A DNA stretch of 64,000 nt, taken from Burkholderiales bacterium. GTDB lineage: Bacteria > Pseudomonadota > Gammaproteobacteria > Burkholderiales > Ga0077523. This document shows, piece after piece, positions 40,274 to 48,530 of the stretch. Under the pieces are notes generated by a model that was not told where the DNA came from, made no database searches, and saw nothing but the letters and a program-made list of their open reading frames with translations. The stretch's first letter is position 1. Each line of letters starts with the position of its first letter. The position numbers and the translations under genes are program-made. The stretch covers positions 1 to 64,000 of the forward strand of contig JAIESW010000056.1 in assembly GCA_019745565.1 (NCBI GenBank), read 5' to 3'.

Positions 40274-41023
40274 GTGAAACGCTTCCGTCTGCGGCGCTGG
40301 AACGAACGGCGTCTGTCCGAGATGCCGGTCTGGGTGCTGCTGCTGTTCGTCGCTGCGGTGGGCCTGCAGGTCGGCATCGCCACGCTGCGGCCGCCACCGC
40401 GCGCTGCGGCAGTGGATCTGCCAATGCCTCCATCGGTTCCGACACTGCGAGTGCTGGCGCTCGGCGATCCGATCCCGTTGGGTCAAGCATTGGCGCTCTA
40501 CCTGCAGGCCTTCGACAATCAGCCAGGGGTGAGCATTCCTTTCGCCGCGCTCGACTACACCCGGGTGCAAGCGTGGCTGGGCAGCGTGCTCGAACTCGAT
40601 CCCGTCGGCCAGTATCCGCTGCTCATGGCGTCCCACCTCTACGCACAGGTGCTGCAGCATCCGGACAAGCAGCGCGAGATGTCCGAGTTCATCTATCGTG
40701 AATTCCTCAAGGATCCGAACCGCCGCTGGCCGTCGCTCGCCCACGTGGCGATCATGGCCAAGCACCGCTTGCACGACCTGCCGCTGGCGCTTCGCTATGC
40801 CGATGCCATCCGGGATCGGGTCCGGGGCGCGGGCGTCCCAAGCTGGGCTCGTCAGATGCACATCTTCCTGCGCGAAGACATGGGTGAAGTGGAAACGGCC
40901 AAGGTCCTCCTGGGAGGCCTGCTCGCGAGCGGCACCATCACCGACCCCCATGAGCTCAGGTTCCTGACCCAGCGGCTCCAGGAGATGGAAACCGCCGAGA
41001 AGTCGTCGAAATCGTCGAAATAG
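40274..41023 (+). CDS. single-pass membrane protein with helical periplasmic domain, function unknown
   Basis: A 249-aa protein I do not recognise. It has a basic cytoplasmic N-terminus, one membrane helix at about 17-38, and a helical periplasmic part with TPR-like spacing. It ends in a Ser/Lys repeat (KSSKSSK). It follows the ABC permease by 79 bases and precedes the prepilin array. The start is a GTG at 40274. It may assist the exporter or pilin handling; that is inferred only from position. Confidence 0.7.
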   Translation: MKRFRLRRWNERRLSEMPVWVLLLFVAAVGLQVGIATLRPPPRAAAVDLPMPPSVPTLRVLALGDPIPLGQALALYLQAFDNQPGVSIPFAALDYTRVQAWLGSVLELDPVGQYPLLMASHLYAQVLQHPDKQREMSEFIYREFLKDPNRRWPSLAHVAIMAKHRLHDLPLALRYADAIRDRVRGAGVPSWARQMHIFLREDMGEVETAKVLLGGLLASGTITDPHELRFLTQRLQEMETAEKSSKSSK

Positions 41024-41082
41024 CGACTGTCCGGCGTCGGGGTCTCGGCGCCGGGGCGCACTGGGCCTGTGCTACCCCGATG

Positions 41083-41099
41083 TCGTCGAATCCCGACGA
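41083..41099. promoter_or_regulatory. candidate enhancer site for the sigma-54 activator
   Basis: An inverted repeat TCGTC-N7-GACGA about 140 bases upstream of the sigma-54 -24 element at 41237, the usual distance for an NtrC-type upstream activating site. Similar TCGTCGAAT/TCGTCGGAT sequences occur at 44423 and 44471, before the last prepilin gene. Confidence 0.35.
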
Positions 41100-41236
41100 A
41101 TCAAGGGGTTAAAACCTCTCCAATCGATAGTATTCGGCATGTCACCGCTCAACGCGGCCAGCCGGATGGACGATCCGTTCGTCCGTTATTGCCATAACTC
41201 TTTGATAAATATTGCCGTTGGCGAATCCATCTGTCT

Positions 41237-41251
41237 TGGCACGGAACTGGC
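41237..41251 (+). promoter_or_regulatory. sigma-54 promoter of the prepilin array
   Basis: TGGCACGGAACTGGC matches the sigma-54 consensus TGGCACG-N4-TTGC with one mismatch; the invariant GG and GC are at the right spacing. Transcription would start near 41263, about 29 bases before the first prepilin ATG at 41292, which has AGGAG 6 bases upstream. The AT-rich sequence just before it (41195-41215) could ease bending. Confidence 0.78.
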
Positions 41252-41291
41252 AGAGAAAGGGGCCAAGACCATCCTCAACAAGGAGCTTCAC

Positions 41292-42005
41292 ATGGCCTCG
41301 CAACGCAAGCAAACCGGCTTTACCCTGATCGAAATCGCGATCGTGCTCGTGATCATCGGCCTGCTCCTGGGGGGCATCCTCAAGGGCCAGGAACTCATCA
41401 CCAGCGCCCGTGTGCGCAGCCTCATCTCCCAACAGGACGGCATCAAGGCCTCCTTCTACGGCTTCCAGGACCGCTTCCGCGCGTTGCCCGGCGACTATTC
41501 GCAGGCAGGCACCAACATCCAGATGACCACCACTGGCGCCAATGCCAACGGCAACGGCAACGGACGCATCGACGGCACCACCCCCGACGAGACGATCCTG
41601 GTCTGGGAGCATCTGTCCAAGTCGGGCTTCATCAACGGCAACTACGTCTACAACGCGACGATCAGTGACACCAACACGCCGAAGAACGCCTACGGTCAGT
41701 ACGTGGAGCTGGGCTACGACGCCAACTACTACATCCTCACCGGTGGTGTAGCCGCCGTGAGCACCGTCAACCGCCACAACCTGAAGACCGGCAACCAGAT
41801 CCCCGTGGAAATCGTCGCCGAAGTCGATCGCAAGATCGACGATGGCAACGGCGCCACTGGTTCCTTCGTCTTCTCCGTCTACACCACGCCCACCGGCACC
41901 GCGCCCACCGCCCCTGGCGCCGCTCCCAACTGCATGTCCACCGCCGGCGCCTGGAACCTCGTGGGCCAAACCGCCATCAACTGCGGCGGTTCCAGCCTGA
42001 TGTAG
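41292..42005 (+). CDS. prepilin 1 of the tandem array
   Basis: A 237-aa prepilin. The leader MASQRKQTG is followed by FTLIEIAIVLVIIGLLLGG with Glu at +5. The periplasmic domain shows the motifs shared by the array: FQDRFRALPGDY, NGNGNGRIDG, VWEHLSKSGFI, DRKIDDG, and two cysteines near the C-terminus (NCM ... NCGGSSLM). It sits directly under a sigma-54 promoter and is followed by a strong mRNA hairpin, both as expected for the most abundant subunit. The mature part is almost identical to the next gene's product. Confidence 0.95.
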   Translation: MASQRKQTGFTLIEIAIVLVIIGLLLGGILKGQELITSARVRSLISQQDGIKASFYGFQDRFRALPGDYSQAGTNIQMTTTGANANGNGNGRIDGTTPDETILVWEHLSKSGFINGNYVYNATISDTNTPKNAYGQYVELGYDANYYILTGGVAAVSTVNRHNLKTGNQIPVEIVAEVDRKIDDGNGATGSFVFSVYTTPTGTAPTAPGAAPNCMSTAGAWNLVGQTAINCGGSSLM

Positions 42006-42018
42006 AGGCAGCAATGAT

Positions 42019-42058
42019 GTTCCGGTACCGAGCGCGATCCGGCGCTCTGTACCGGAAC
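42019..42058 (+). promoter_or_regulatory. strong mRNA hairpin between the two duplicated prepilins
   Basis: Sixteen base pairs with a single C-T mismatch close a 6-base loop (arms GTTCCGGTAC-C-GAGCGC and GCGCTC-T-GTACCGGAAC). No T-run follows, so it is unlikely to be a simple terminator. It may stabilise the upstream prepilin message against 3' decay and set the ratio of the two products. Confidence 0.65.
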
Positions 42059-42102
42059 ACGTCGACATCTCGACGAACGGCAATCACTAGGAGCAGCCGA
42101 TC

Positions 42103-42813
42103 ATGACGACAAGACGCCAGCACGGCTTCACCCTGATCGAAATCGCGATCGTGCTCGTGATCATCGGCCTGCTCCTGGGGGGCATCCTCAAGGGCCAGGA
42201 ACTCATCACCAGCGCCCGTGTGCGCAGCCTCATCTCCCAACAGGACGGCATCAAGGCCTCCTTCTACGGCTTCCAGGACCGCTTCCGCGCGTTGCCCGGC
42301 GACTATTCGCAGGCAGGCACCAACATCCAGATGACCACCACTGGCGCCAATGCCAACGGCAACGGCAACGGACGCATCGACGGCACCACCCCCGACGAGA
42401 CGATCCTGGTCTGGGAGCATCTGTCCAAGTCGGGCTTCATCAACGGCAACTACGTCTACAACGCGACGATCAGTGACACCAACACGCCGAAGAACGCCTA
42501 CGGTCAGTACGTGGAGCTGGGCTACGACGCCAACTACTACATCCTCACCGGTGGTGTAGCCGCCGTGAGCACCGTCAACCGCCACAACCTGAAGACCGGC
42601 AACCAGATCCCCGTGGAAATCGTCGCCGAAGTCGATCGCAAGATCGACGATGGCAACGGCGCCACTGGTTCCTTCGTCTTCTCCGTCTACACCACGCCCA
42701 CCGGCACCGCGCCCACCGCCCCTGGCGCCGCTCCCAACTGCATGTCCACCGCCGGCGTTTGGAACCTCGTGGGCCAAACCGCCATCAACTGCGGCGGTTC
42801 CAGCCTGATGTAG
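42103..42813 (+). CDS. prepilin 2 of the tandem array (duplicate of prepilin 1)
   Basis: A 236-aa prepilin. The leader MTTRRQHG precedes the same FTLIE helix. The mature protein differs from prepilin 1 at one position I can see (Val for Ala in the STAG-WNL segment). AGGAG lies 9 bases before the ATG. It is followed by an intrinsic terminator at 42899, so prepilins 1 and 2 probably form one transcript. Confidence 0.94.
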   Translation: MTTRRQHGFTLIEIAIVLVIIGLLLGGILKGQELITSARVRSLISQQDGIKASFYGFQDRFRALPGDYSQAGTNIQMTTTGANANGNGNGRIDGTTPDETILVWEHLSKSGFINGNYVYNATISDTNTPKNAYGQYVELGYDANYYILTGGVAAVSTVNRHNLKTGNQIPVEIVAEVDRKIDDGNGATGSFVFSVYTTPTGTAPTAPGAAPNCMSTAGVWNLVGQTAINCGGSSLM

Positions 42814-42898
42814 CGTTCCGTTGCGCGAGCAATCGAAACCCGCGTTTCCGAGTGCGCCTTTGCTCCGTGACCACCTCGCAACTGGTACCGGTAGTTCG

Positions 42899-42922
42899 CA
42901 GCCCCGTTTCACGGGGCTGTTT
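42899..42922 (+). terminator. intrinsic terminator after the duplicated prepilins
   Basis: A perfect 9-bp stem CAGCCCCGT/ACGGGGCTG with a 3-base loop, then TTTCGTT. It lies 86 bases after the prepilin 2 stop and 19 bases before prepilin 3. Confidence 0.75.
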
Positions 42923-42940
42923 CGTTCTGGGCGCCTACCC

Positions 42941-43648
42941 ATGCACAGGCGCCGGAAGAACGGGGCGACGATCATCGAGTTGGCCCTCGTTCTACTCGTG
43001 ATCGGACTGCTGCTCGCAGGTGCCGTGCTGGGTCAGAACCTGGTCACGAACAGCCAAGTGCGCCAGATCATTGCGGAGCACGACCAGCTGCAGTCCGCCG
43101 TCCTCGGGTTTCAGGACCGTTTCCGCGGATTGCCGGGAGACTATGCCGATGCCAACGCCAACATCGAACGAGTGCAGTATGCCGGCAACGGCAATGGCCG
43201 CGTGGAAAGTAGCGCCGTCGCACTGGGAACCAGCGGCGTTTCCGAAGAGGACGTCCTGGTCTGGGACCACCTGTCCAAGGCCGGGTTCATCCTAGGCACG
43301 TATACGTTCGATCCGCTTCCAAGCGTCTCGGCCGTCCCGCGCAACCGTTTCGGCGGATACATCGATTTCGCATTCGACGCCACCTACGCCTCGGCAGCGC
43401 CCTCAGCGCCTATGAGACATACGTTGAAGACAGGGAATCAAATTCCCGTGGATCTGTTGGCCCAGATGGATCACAAGATCGATGATGGCACCGCCCTCGC
43501 GGGGGCCTTGCGATTCTCCACGCATGCCCGGGGCAGCGTGGCACCGCTGCCACCCGGTGCGCCCGGAGCCTGCGTGGATGCCGCCGGCCGGTGGGATACG
43601 ACCGCCGCGACGCTGTCCATGAACTGCGGTGCCGCGAGTCTGTTGTAG
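42941..43648 (+). CDS. prepilin 3 of the tandem array
   Basis: A 235-aa prepilin. The leader MHRRRKNG is followed by ATIIELALVLLVIGLLLAG, with Ala at +1 and Glu at +5. It shares FQDRFRGLPGDY, GNGNGR, VWDHLSKAGFI, MDHKIDDG and the final NCGAASLL with the array but is well diverged from prepilins 1 and 2. It starts 19 bases past a terminator, so its expression may depend on readthrough. The in-frame ATG at 42941 is chosen because it gives the leader directly. Confidence 0.92.
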   Translation: MHRRRKNGATIIELALVLLVIGLLLAGAVLGQNLVTNSQVRQIIAEHDQLQSAVLGFQDRFRGLPGDYADANANIERVQYAGNGNGRVESSAVALGTSGVSEEDVLVWDHLSKAGFILGTYTFDPLPSVSAVPRNRFGGYIDFAFDATYASAAPSAPMRHTLKTGNQIPVDLLAQMDHKIDDGTALAGALRFSTHARGSVAPLPPGAPGACVDAAGRWDTTAATLSMNCGAASLL

Positions 43649-43672
43649 CGCCATGCCGATCGAAGCGGAAGA

Positions 43673-44416
43673 ATGAAGGCCGAAGATCTGAACGTCCCAA
43701 CGTCGGACCGTCGGCGGTCCCAGGACGGTATCTCACTCGTTGAGATCACGTTGATGATGTTCATGGTCGCTCTCACCGTGGTCGTCGTGCTCAAGGGCCA
43801 GGAGTTGATCTTCGGAGCGCGCGCGAAGGCGATGCTCTCGCAGACAGAACAGATAAAGGTCGCTTTCCTGGGTTTTCAGGATCGCTTCCGTGCTCTCCCC
43901 GGCGACTACAGGGATGCTCCCGCCGTCATTCGCGAGGTCACCTATCACGGCGACGGCAGCGGACGCATCGACCTCGCCGGTACGGCGACCGGGCCGACGG
44001 GTGTGGCGGAAGAAGACTTGCTGGTCTGGGATCACTTGACGAAATCCGGCTTTCTTCCCGGATCCTATTCGTACCTACCCACCAACCAGCAGGCCGGAGT
44101 GCCCAAGAACGCCTTTGGGGGATACGTCGGGCTGGCGTTCGATTTCGACTACGGTGATCCCACGGCGCCGGCACCCCCGCAGCGTCATCTGATCAAGACA
44201 GGCAACCAGGTTCCCGTTCAATTCCTGGCCGAGATGGATCGCAAGATCGATGACGGTAACGCGCTGCGCGGGAGCTTTCAGTTCTCGACCCACGCCTATT
44301 GGGGAGCCGCCCCCATCGGACCCCCTTCGGCCAACGGATGCACCGACGCGTCCGGCAACTGGCGGGTCGCCACGAGTTCACCGCCTGTGAACTGCGGAGC
44401 TGCTTCGCTGATGTAG
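43673..44416 (+). CDS. prepilin 4 of the tandem array
   Basis: A 247-aa prepilin with a longer leader (19 residues, ending RRRSQDG), then ISLVEITLMMFMVALTVVVV. Glu is at +5, but the helix is unusually Met/Val-rich. It shares FQDRFRALPGDY, VWDHLTKSGF, DRKIDDG and NCGAASLM with the array. It starts 24 bases after prepilin 3. The odd helix suggests a minor subunit. Confidence 0.92.
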   Translation: MKAEDLNVPTSDRRRSQDGISLVEITLMMFMVALTVVVVLKGQELIFGARAKAMLSQTEQIKVAFLGFQDRFRALPGDYRDAPAVIREVTYHGDGSGRIDLAGTATGPTGVAEEDLLVWDHLTKSGFLPGSYSYLPTNQQAGVPKNAFGGYVGLAFDFDYGDPTAPAPPQRHLIKTGNQVPVQFLAEMDRKIDDGNALRGSFQFSTHAYWGAAPIGPPSANGCTDASGNWRVATSSPPVNCGAASLM

Positions 44417-44607
44417 TACAGCTCGTCGAATTGGCAGGCAGGCGCATGAATTCTTCCAATTTGACAGATTTCGTCGGATTGCGTGACGCCGCCTTGCGGC
44501 TAAGTCCATGAACTGCAAGACCACTGAATCGCGTCTTTGCAGCCAAGTGCTTGTCGTGACTCCGGAACTGGCGGCCCGAGGGAAAATGGTCCAAAATCTC
44601 GCAGTTT

Positions 44608-44622
44608 TGGCATATTTGGTGC
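44608..44622 (+). promoter_or_regulatory. possible second sigma-54 promoter, before prepilin 5
   Basis: TGGCATATTTGGTGC keeps the GG and GC at sigma-54 spacing and matches TGGCA at -24, but the rest of the -24 element and one -12 base differ. It lies 48 bases before the prepilin 5 ATG. The rest of the gap (44417-44607) has two TCGTCG(A/G)AT motifs and no gene that I can support. Confidence 0.4.
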
Positions 44623-44670
44623 GTCCTAGCACCGCCGAGACCGCCTGCAACCAACACCGGGGATACCGGG

Positions 44671-45363
44671 ATGTATCGCCACTACAAGCTGTCCGGCTTC
44701 ACGCTGGTCGAGACCGCCATCGTCCTCGTGATCATCGGGCTGCTTCTCGCCGGCATCATGGTGGGGGGCCAAATGCTCGGGTCGGCGCGTGCTCGCACGC
44801 TCATCACCGAGATGGATAGCCTGAAGGGTGCCTATTTCGGCTTCGTCGACCGCTACCATGGCTTTCCCGGGGACTACCTGCGCGCCACCGTCGACATCCC
44901 GAATACCGGCGTCAATGGCAACGGTAACGGGCGGATCGAGCCGATCGCCTCGGGCGGCGGCATCGACGAGCACATTGCCGCATGGGAGCACCTGTCCGGA
45001 GCCGGCTTCATCAGCGGCCGGTATCGTTATTCCGCCGGTGCGGAAACCGCCACGTCAGCACCGAAGACGGCCTTCGGCGCTTATCCGCGCATCGTGGCCG
45101 GCCAGCAATATGCGGGCTTCGCGTCCATCAGGAACAACCTGAACACGGGAAACCTGGTTCCCGCCAGCGTCCTGGCCGAGGTGGACCGGAAGATCGACGA
45201 CGGCACGGCGATCGACGGCGCGCTGCGCTACTCGTCGGTCGACACAACCGGCATGCCGCCGGTCGAAGCGCAATGCGTCCGCACCGCCGCCCCCGAACTC
45301 GGTGCCTGGCGCATCGACGGCGTCGCCGAAACCAACTGCGGCGCCACCTGGCTGCTGCAGTAG
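44671..45363 (+). CDS. prepilin 5 of the tandem array
   Basis: A 230-aa prepilin. The leader MYRHYKLSG is followed by FTLVETAIVLVIIGLLLAGI with Glu at +5. It shares GNGNGRIE, WEHLSGAGFISG, DRKIDDG and a final NCGATWLLQ with the array, but has FVDRYHGFPGDY in place of FQDRFRALPGDY. A 254-base gap separates it from prepilin 4, so it probably has its own promoter. It ends 16 bases from the convergent antiporter gene. Confidence 0.93.
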   Translation: MYRHYKLSGFTLVETAIVLVIIGLLLAGIMVGGQMLGSARARTLITEMDSLKGAYFGFVDRYHGFPGDYLRATVDIPNTGVNGNGNGRIEPIASGGGIDEHIAAWEHLSGAGFISGRYRYSAGAETATSAPKTAFGAYPRIVAGQQYAGFASIRNNLNTGNLVPASVLAEVDRKIDDGTAIDGALRYSSVDTTGMPPVEAQCVRTAAPELGAWRIDGVAETNCGATWLLQ

Positions 45364-45379
45364 TCCGCGCCCACGCCGG

Positions 45380-47344
45380 TCATCCCTGCAGCAACCGCAT
45401 TTCGGCCAGCGCGAGATCCGGGTCGCGGCCACGCAGCACCACGACGTCGCCCTCCGCCAGCACCGTATCGCCGGTGGGCGCCAGGCTGCGGATGTTGCGG
45501 CGACGGATCGCCGTGATCTCGACGCGATCCGCCGGCAGCTCCAGCTGCGCGAGACTAAGACCGATCGCGCGCGCCCCCGCCGGCAGCAGCACCGAGTGCA
45601 GCCGCAACGGCTCGTCGTCCTGTTCGCCCTCGTCGGTCACACCGCGGAAGAACCCGCGAAAGACGCTGTAGCGCTGTTCGCGGGTCTGGCGAATGCGCTT
45701 CAGCACCCGGTCGAACGGCACGCCGAGCAGGATCAACGTGTGCGATCCGAGCATGAGGCTGCCCTCCATGATCTCGGCCACCACCTCCGCAGCCCCGGCC
45801 TCCTTCAGGCGATCGATGTCGCTGTCGTCCCGCGTGCGCACGATCACGGGAAGGCCGGGACGGGCTTCGTGCACGACGGCGATGATGCGCAGCGCCGAGT
45901 TCGTGTCCTCGTAGGACACCACGACCGCGGCCGCCCGCATCAACCCTGCGGCCACGAGCACGTCGCGCCGCGCGGCATCGCCGAACACCACGGATTCGCC
46001 CGCGATGGCCGCCTCGCGGATGCGCTGCGGATCCAGATCGAGCGCGATGAAGCGCACACCCTCCTGTTCGAACAGCCGCGCGAGGTTTTGGCCGCTGCGG
46101 CCGTAGCCGCAGACGATCACGTGCTCGGTCGCACCCATGGATTGGACCGCGATGTTGTGCAGCGCCATGGCCTGTTGCATCCAGGCCGAACCGATCCAGC
46201 GCCGCACCATGTGTTCGCTCTCCTCGACGATGAAGGGCGAGGCGATCATCGACAGCAGCATTGCGGCAAGCACGGGTTGCATCGTCTCGGGCGCCAGCAC
46301 GCCGAGAACCCCGGCACGCGAGAGCAGCACGAAGCCGAACTCGCCGGCGCCGGCCAGCGCGAGACCGGTGCGCAACGCCGTGGCGGTATCGATGCGCATC
46401 AGCCGCGCGATCAGCAGCACCAGCGCCGCCTTGCCGGCGAGGATGCCGACCAGGAGCCCGACCACCACGGGCGCGCTTTCCAGCACCACGTGCACGTCGA
46501 GCAGCATGCCGACCGTCACGAAGAACAGGCCGAGCAGCACGTCGCGGAACGGCTTGATGTCCTCCTCCACCTGGAGGCGGTACTCGGTCTCCGAGATGAG
46601 CATCCCGGCGATGAACGCACCGAGGGCGAGCGACAGTCCGGCCATCTCGGTGAGCCACGCCAGCAGCAGCGTGATGAGCAGCACGTTCAGCACGAACAGC
46701 TCGGAGGACTTGCGCGAAGCGACCAGGTGGAACCACGGCCGCATCAGACGCTGTCCGATGCCGAGCAGCAGGATCAGCACCACGCCGGCCTTCGCGACCG
46801 CCAGCCCGATGGCAGCCGCCATCTCGGCGCCAGGGGCGACCAGCGTAGGCAGCACGATCAACAGCGGCACCACCGCGAGATCCTGGAACAGCAGCACGCC
46901 CATGATCTGGCGGCCATGCGGCGCATTGAGCTCCAGCCGCTCCGCGAGGAGCTTGCCGAGGATCGCCGTCGACGACATTGCCAGCGCGCCGCCCAGCGCA
47001 AAGCCGCTCTTCCAGTCGAGTCCGGCCAGCAGGGCGCACCCGAGCACGACCAGCAGCGTCGCCGCCACCTGGGCGGCGCCCAGCCCGAACACCAGGCTGC
47101 GCATGGTGGCGAGCTTCGCGAGACTGAACTCGAGCCCGATGGAGAACATCAGGAAGACCACGCCGAACTCGGCCAGATGGCGCGTGCCCTCGTCATCCGC
47201 CAGCCAACCCAACGCATGCGGCCCGATGGCGATCCCCACCAGCAGGTAGCCCAGCAGCGGCGGCAGCTTGAGCTGGCGGCACACCACGACCACCAGTACG
47301 GCGGCCGCGAGCAGAATGAGAGTGAGCTGAAGGGTGTCGTGCAT
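45380..47344 (-). CDS. KefB/YbaL-type cation:proton antiporter
   Basis: A monovalent cation/proton antiporter-2 family protein, 654 aa. About 12 membrane helices form the Na/H-exchanger domain (residues 1-380). A TrkA-N/RCK domain follows with the Rossmann motif VIVCGYGRSGQNLARL near 400, and a TrkA-C domain closes the protein (SLAPTGDTVLAEGDVVVLRG). It is likely to export potassium under electrophile or pH stress. The start is set at the ATG at 47344, the first Met before the first helix. The opposite strand carries long open frames that are shadows. Confidence 0.94.
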   Translation of the reverse strand: MHDTLQLTLILLAAAVLVVVVCRQLKLPPLLGYLLVGIAIGPHALGWLADDEGTRHLAEFGVVFLMFSIGLEFSLAKLATMRSLVFGLGAAQVAATLLVVLGCALLAGLDWKSGFALGGALAMSSTAILGKLLAERLELNAPHGRQIMGVLLFQDLAVVPLLIVLPTLVAPGAEMAAAIGLAVAKAGVVLILLLGIGQRLMRPWFHLVASRKSSELFVLNVLLITLLLAWLTEMAGLSLALGAFIAGMLISETEYRLQVEEDIKPFRDVLLGLFFVTVGMLLDVHVVLESAPVVVGLLVGILAGKAALVLLIARLMRIDTATALRTGLALAGAGEFGFVLLSRAGVLGVLAPETMQPVLAAMLLSMIASPFIVEESEHMVRRWIGSAWMQQAMALHNIAVQSMGATEHVIVCGYGRSGQNLARLFEQEGVRFIALDLDPQRIREAAIAGESVVFGDAARRDVLVAAGLMRAAAVVVSYEDTNSALRIIAVVHEARPGLPVIVRTRDDSDIDRLKEAGAAEVVAEIMEGSLMLGSHTLILLGVPFDRVLKRIRQTREQRYSVFRGFFRGVTDEGEQDDEPLRLHSVLLPAGARAIGLSLAQLELPADRVEITAIRRRNIRSLAPTGDTVLAEGDVVVLRGRDPDLALAEMRLLQG

Positions 47345-47537
47345 GCGGAGTACCGCGCGAACCGGCGGCGGCGCCCGGCGCCGGCCGCCGGGGCATCGGG
47401 GCCGCACCGGACAACGCGACCGGCCTGCGGCGCGCGAACGTCATGCGCGCGGACACGCTCACGACGGTCTTGCCGTAGGCTAGCACACGCCTTTTCCGGC
47501 GCTCTTTGCAGAGGGTGCTGGCGTATACTCCGCGGCC

Positions 47538-48530
47538 ATGCACGCGTCCCTCGGACAACTCACCGTCGATCAGGTCATCGCGCTCGGCAAGCGTGTGCTC
47601 GACATCGAATCGCGCGCGGTGGCAGCGCTCGCGGGGCGCCTCGACGGCAGTTTCGCCGATGCGCTCGCGATTCTGCTCGCGTGCCGCGGCCGCGTCGTAG
47701 TGAGCGGCATCGGCAAGTCGGGCCATGTCGCGCACAAGATCGCCGCGACGCTCGCGAGCACCGGCACGCCGGCATTCTTCGTGCACCCCGCGGAAGCGAG
47801 CCACGGCGATCTCGGCATGATCACCGCCGAGGACGTGATGATCGCGCTGTCGAACTCGGGCGAGAGCGCCGAGCTGGTGACCATCGTGCCGCTCGCGAAG
47901 CGCCGGGGTGCCAAGCTGATCGCGATCACCGGCAATCCGGCATCGACGCTCGCGAAGGAAGCGGACGTGCATCTCGACGCCGCGGTCGCGGAGGAAGCCT
48001 GTCCCCTCGGCCTCGCTCCCACCGCAAGCACGACAGCGGCACTCGCTCTTGGCGATGCGCTGGCCGTCGCCGCACTCGAGGCGCGCGGCTTCAGTTCGGA
48101 AGACTTTGCCCGGTCCCATCCGGGCGGCAGCCTCGGGCGCAAGCTGCTCACGCACGTGCGCGACGTCATGCGCACCGGCGAAGACGTGCCCGCCGTGCCT
48201 GACACCATCTCTCTCGCCGATGCACTGCTGGTGATCTCGGGCAAGGGGCTCGGCATGACGGCAGTGCTCGACTCGGGCGGGCGCGTCGCCGGCCTGATCA
48301 CCGATGGCGACCTGCGCCGCGCGCTCGGTCGCGGCATGGACCTGCGCCACGCGCGCGCGGTGGACGTGATGACGCGCAACCCGCGGGTGATCGGCCCCGA
48401 CCGCCTGGCAGTGGAGGCGGTGGAAGAGATGGAGCGCACCCGCATCAACGGCCTGCTGGTGGTGGACGATGCGGGCGTACTGGTGGGCGCCTTCAACATG
48501 CATGACGTCCTACAGGCAGGCGTGATCTAG
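47538..48530 (+). CDS. kdsD: arabinose-5-phosphate isomerase
   Basis: Converts ribulose-5-phosphate to arabinose-5-phosphate for KDO synthesis. The 330-aa protein has a SIS domain (GIGKSGHVAHKIAATLASTGTP; SNSGESAEL) and two CBS domains from about residue 205. It is the first gene of the KDO/LPS-transport run. A TATACT at 47524 lies too near the ATG for a normal leader, so its promoter is unclear. Confidence 0.96.
   Translation: MHASLGQLTVDQVIALGKRVLDIESRAVAALAGRLDGSFADALAILLACRGRVVVSGIGKSGHVAHKIAATLASTGTPAFFVHPAEASHGDLGMITAEDVMIALSNSGESAELVTIVPLAKRRGAKLIAITGNPASTLAKEADVHLDAAVAEEACPLGLAPTASTTAALALGDALAVAALEARGFSSEDFARSHPGGSLGRKLLTHVRDVMRTGEDVPAVPDTISLADALLVISGKGLGMTAVLDSGGRVAGLITDGDLRRALGRGMDLRHARAVDVMTRNPRVIGPDRLAVEAVEEMERTRINGLLVVDDAGVLVGAFNMHDVLQAGVI

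Larger units (their letters stand above)
41316..42813 (+). repeat. 690-bp tandem duplication of a prepilin gene
   Basis: Bases 41316-42005 and 42124-42813 are copies offset by exactly 808 bases. By eye I find three differences: one silent T/C in the Phe codon, and two adjacent bases changing Ala to Val near the C-terminus. The copies begin at the Gly-Phe processing site and end at the stop, so leaders and upstream regions differ while the mature proteins do not. Confidence 0.93.

Noticed and set aside
47524..47529. TATACT as the -10 box of kdsD
   Set aside because: The start would fall at or next to the ATG, and no -35 match lies at usable spacing; a leaderless message is possible but unsupported.
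45302..48202. 966-codon plus-strand open frame opposite the antiporter gene
   Set aside because: Antisense of a clear KefB-like protein; composition is His/Arg/Gln-rich and no domain is visible.
47193..48503. 436-codon minus-strand frame opposite kdsD
   Set aside because: Antisense of a well-conserved KdsD with SIS and CBS domains.
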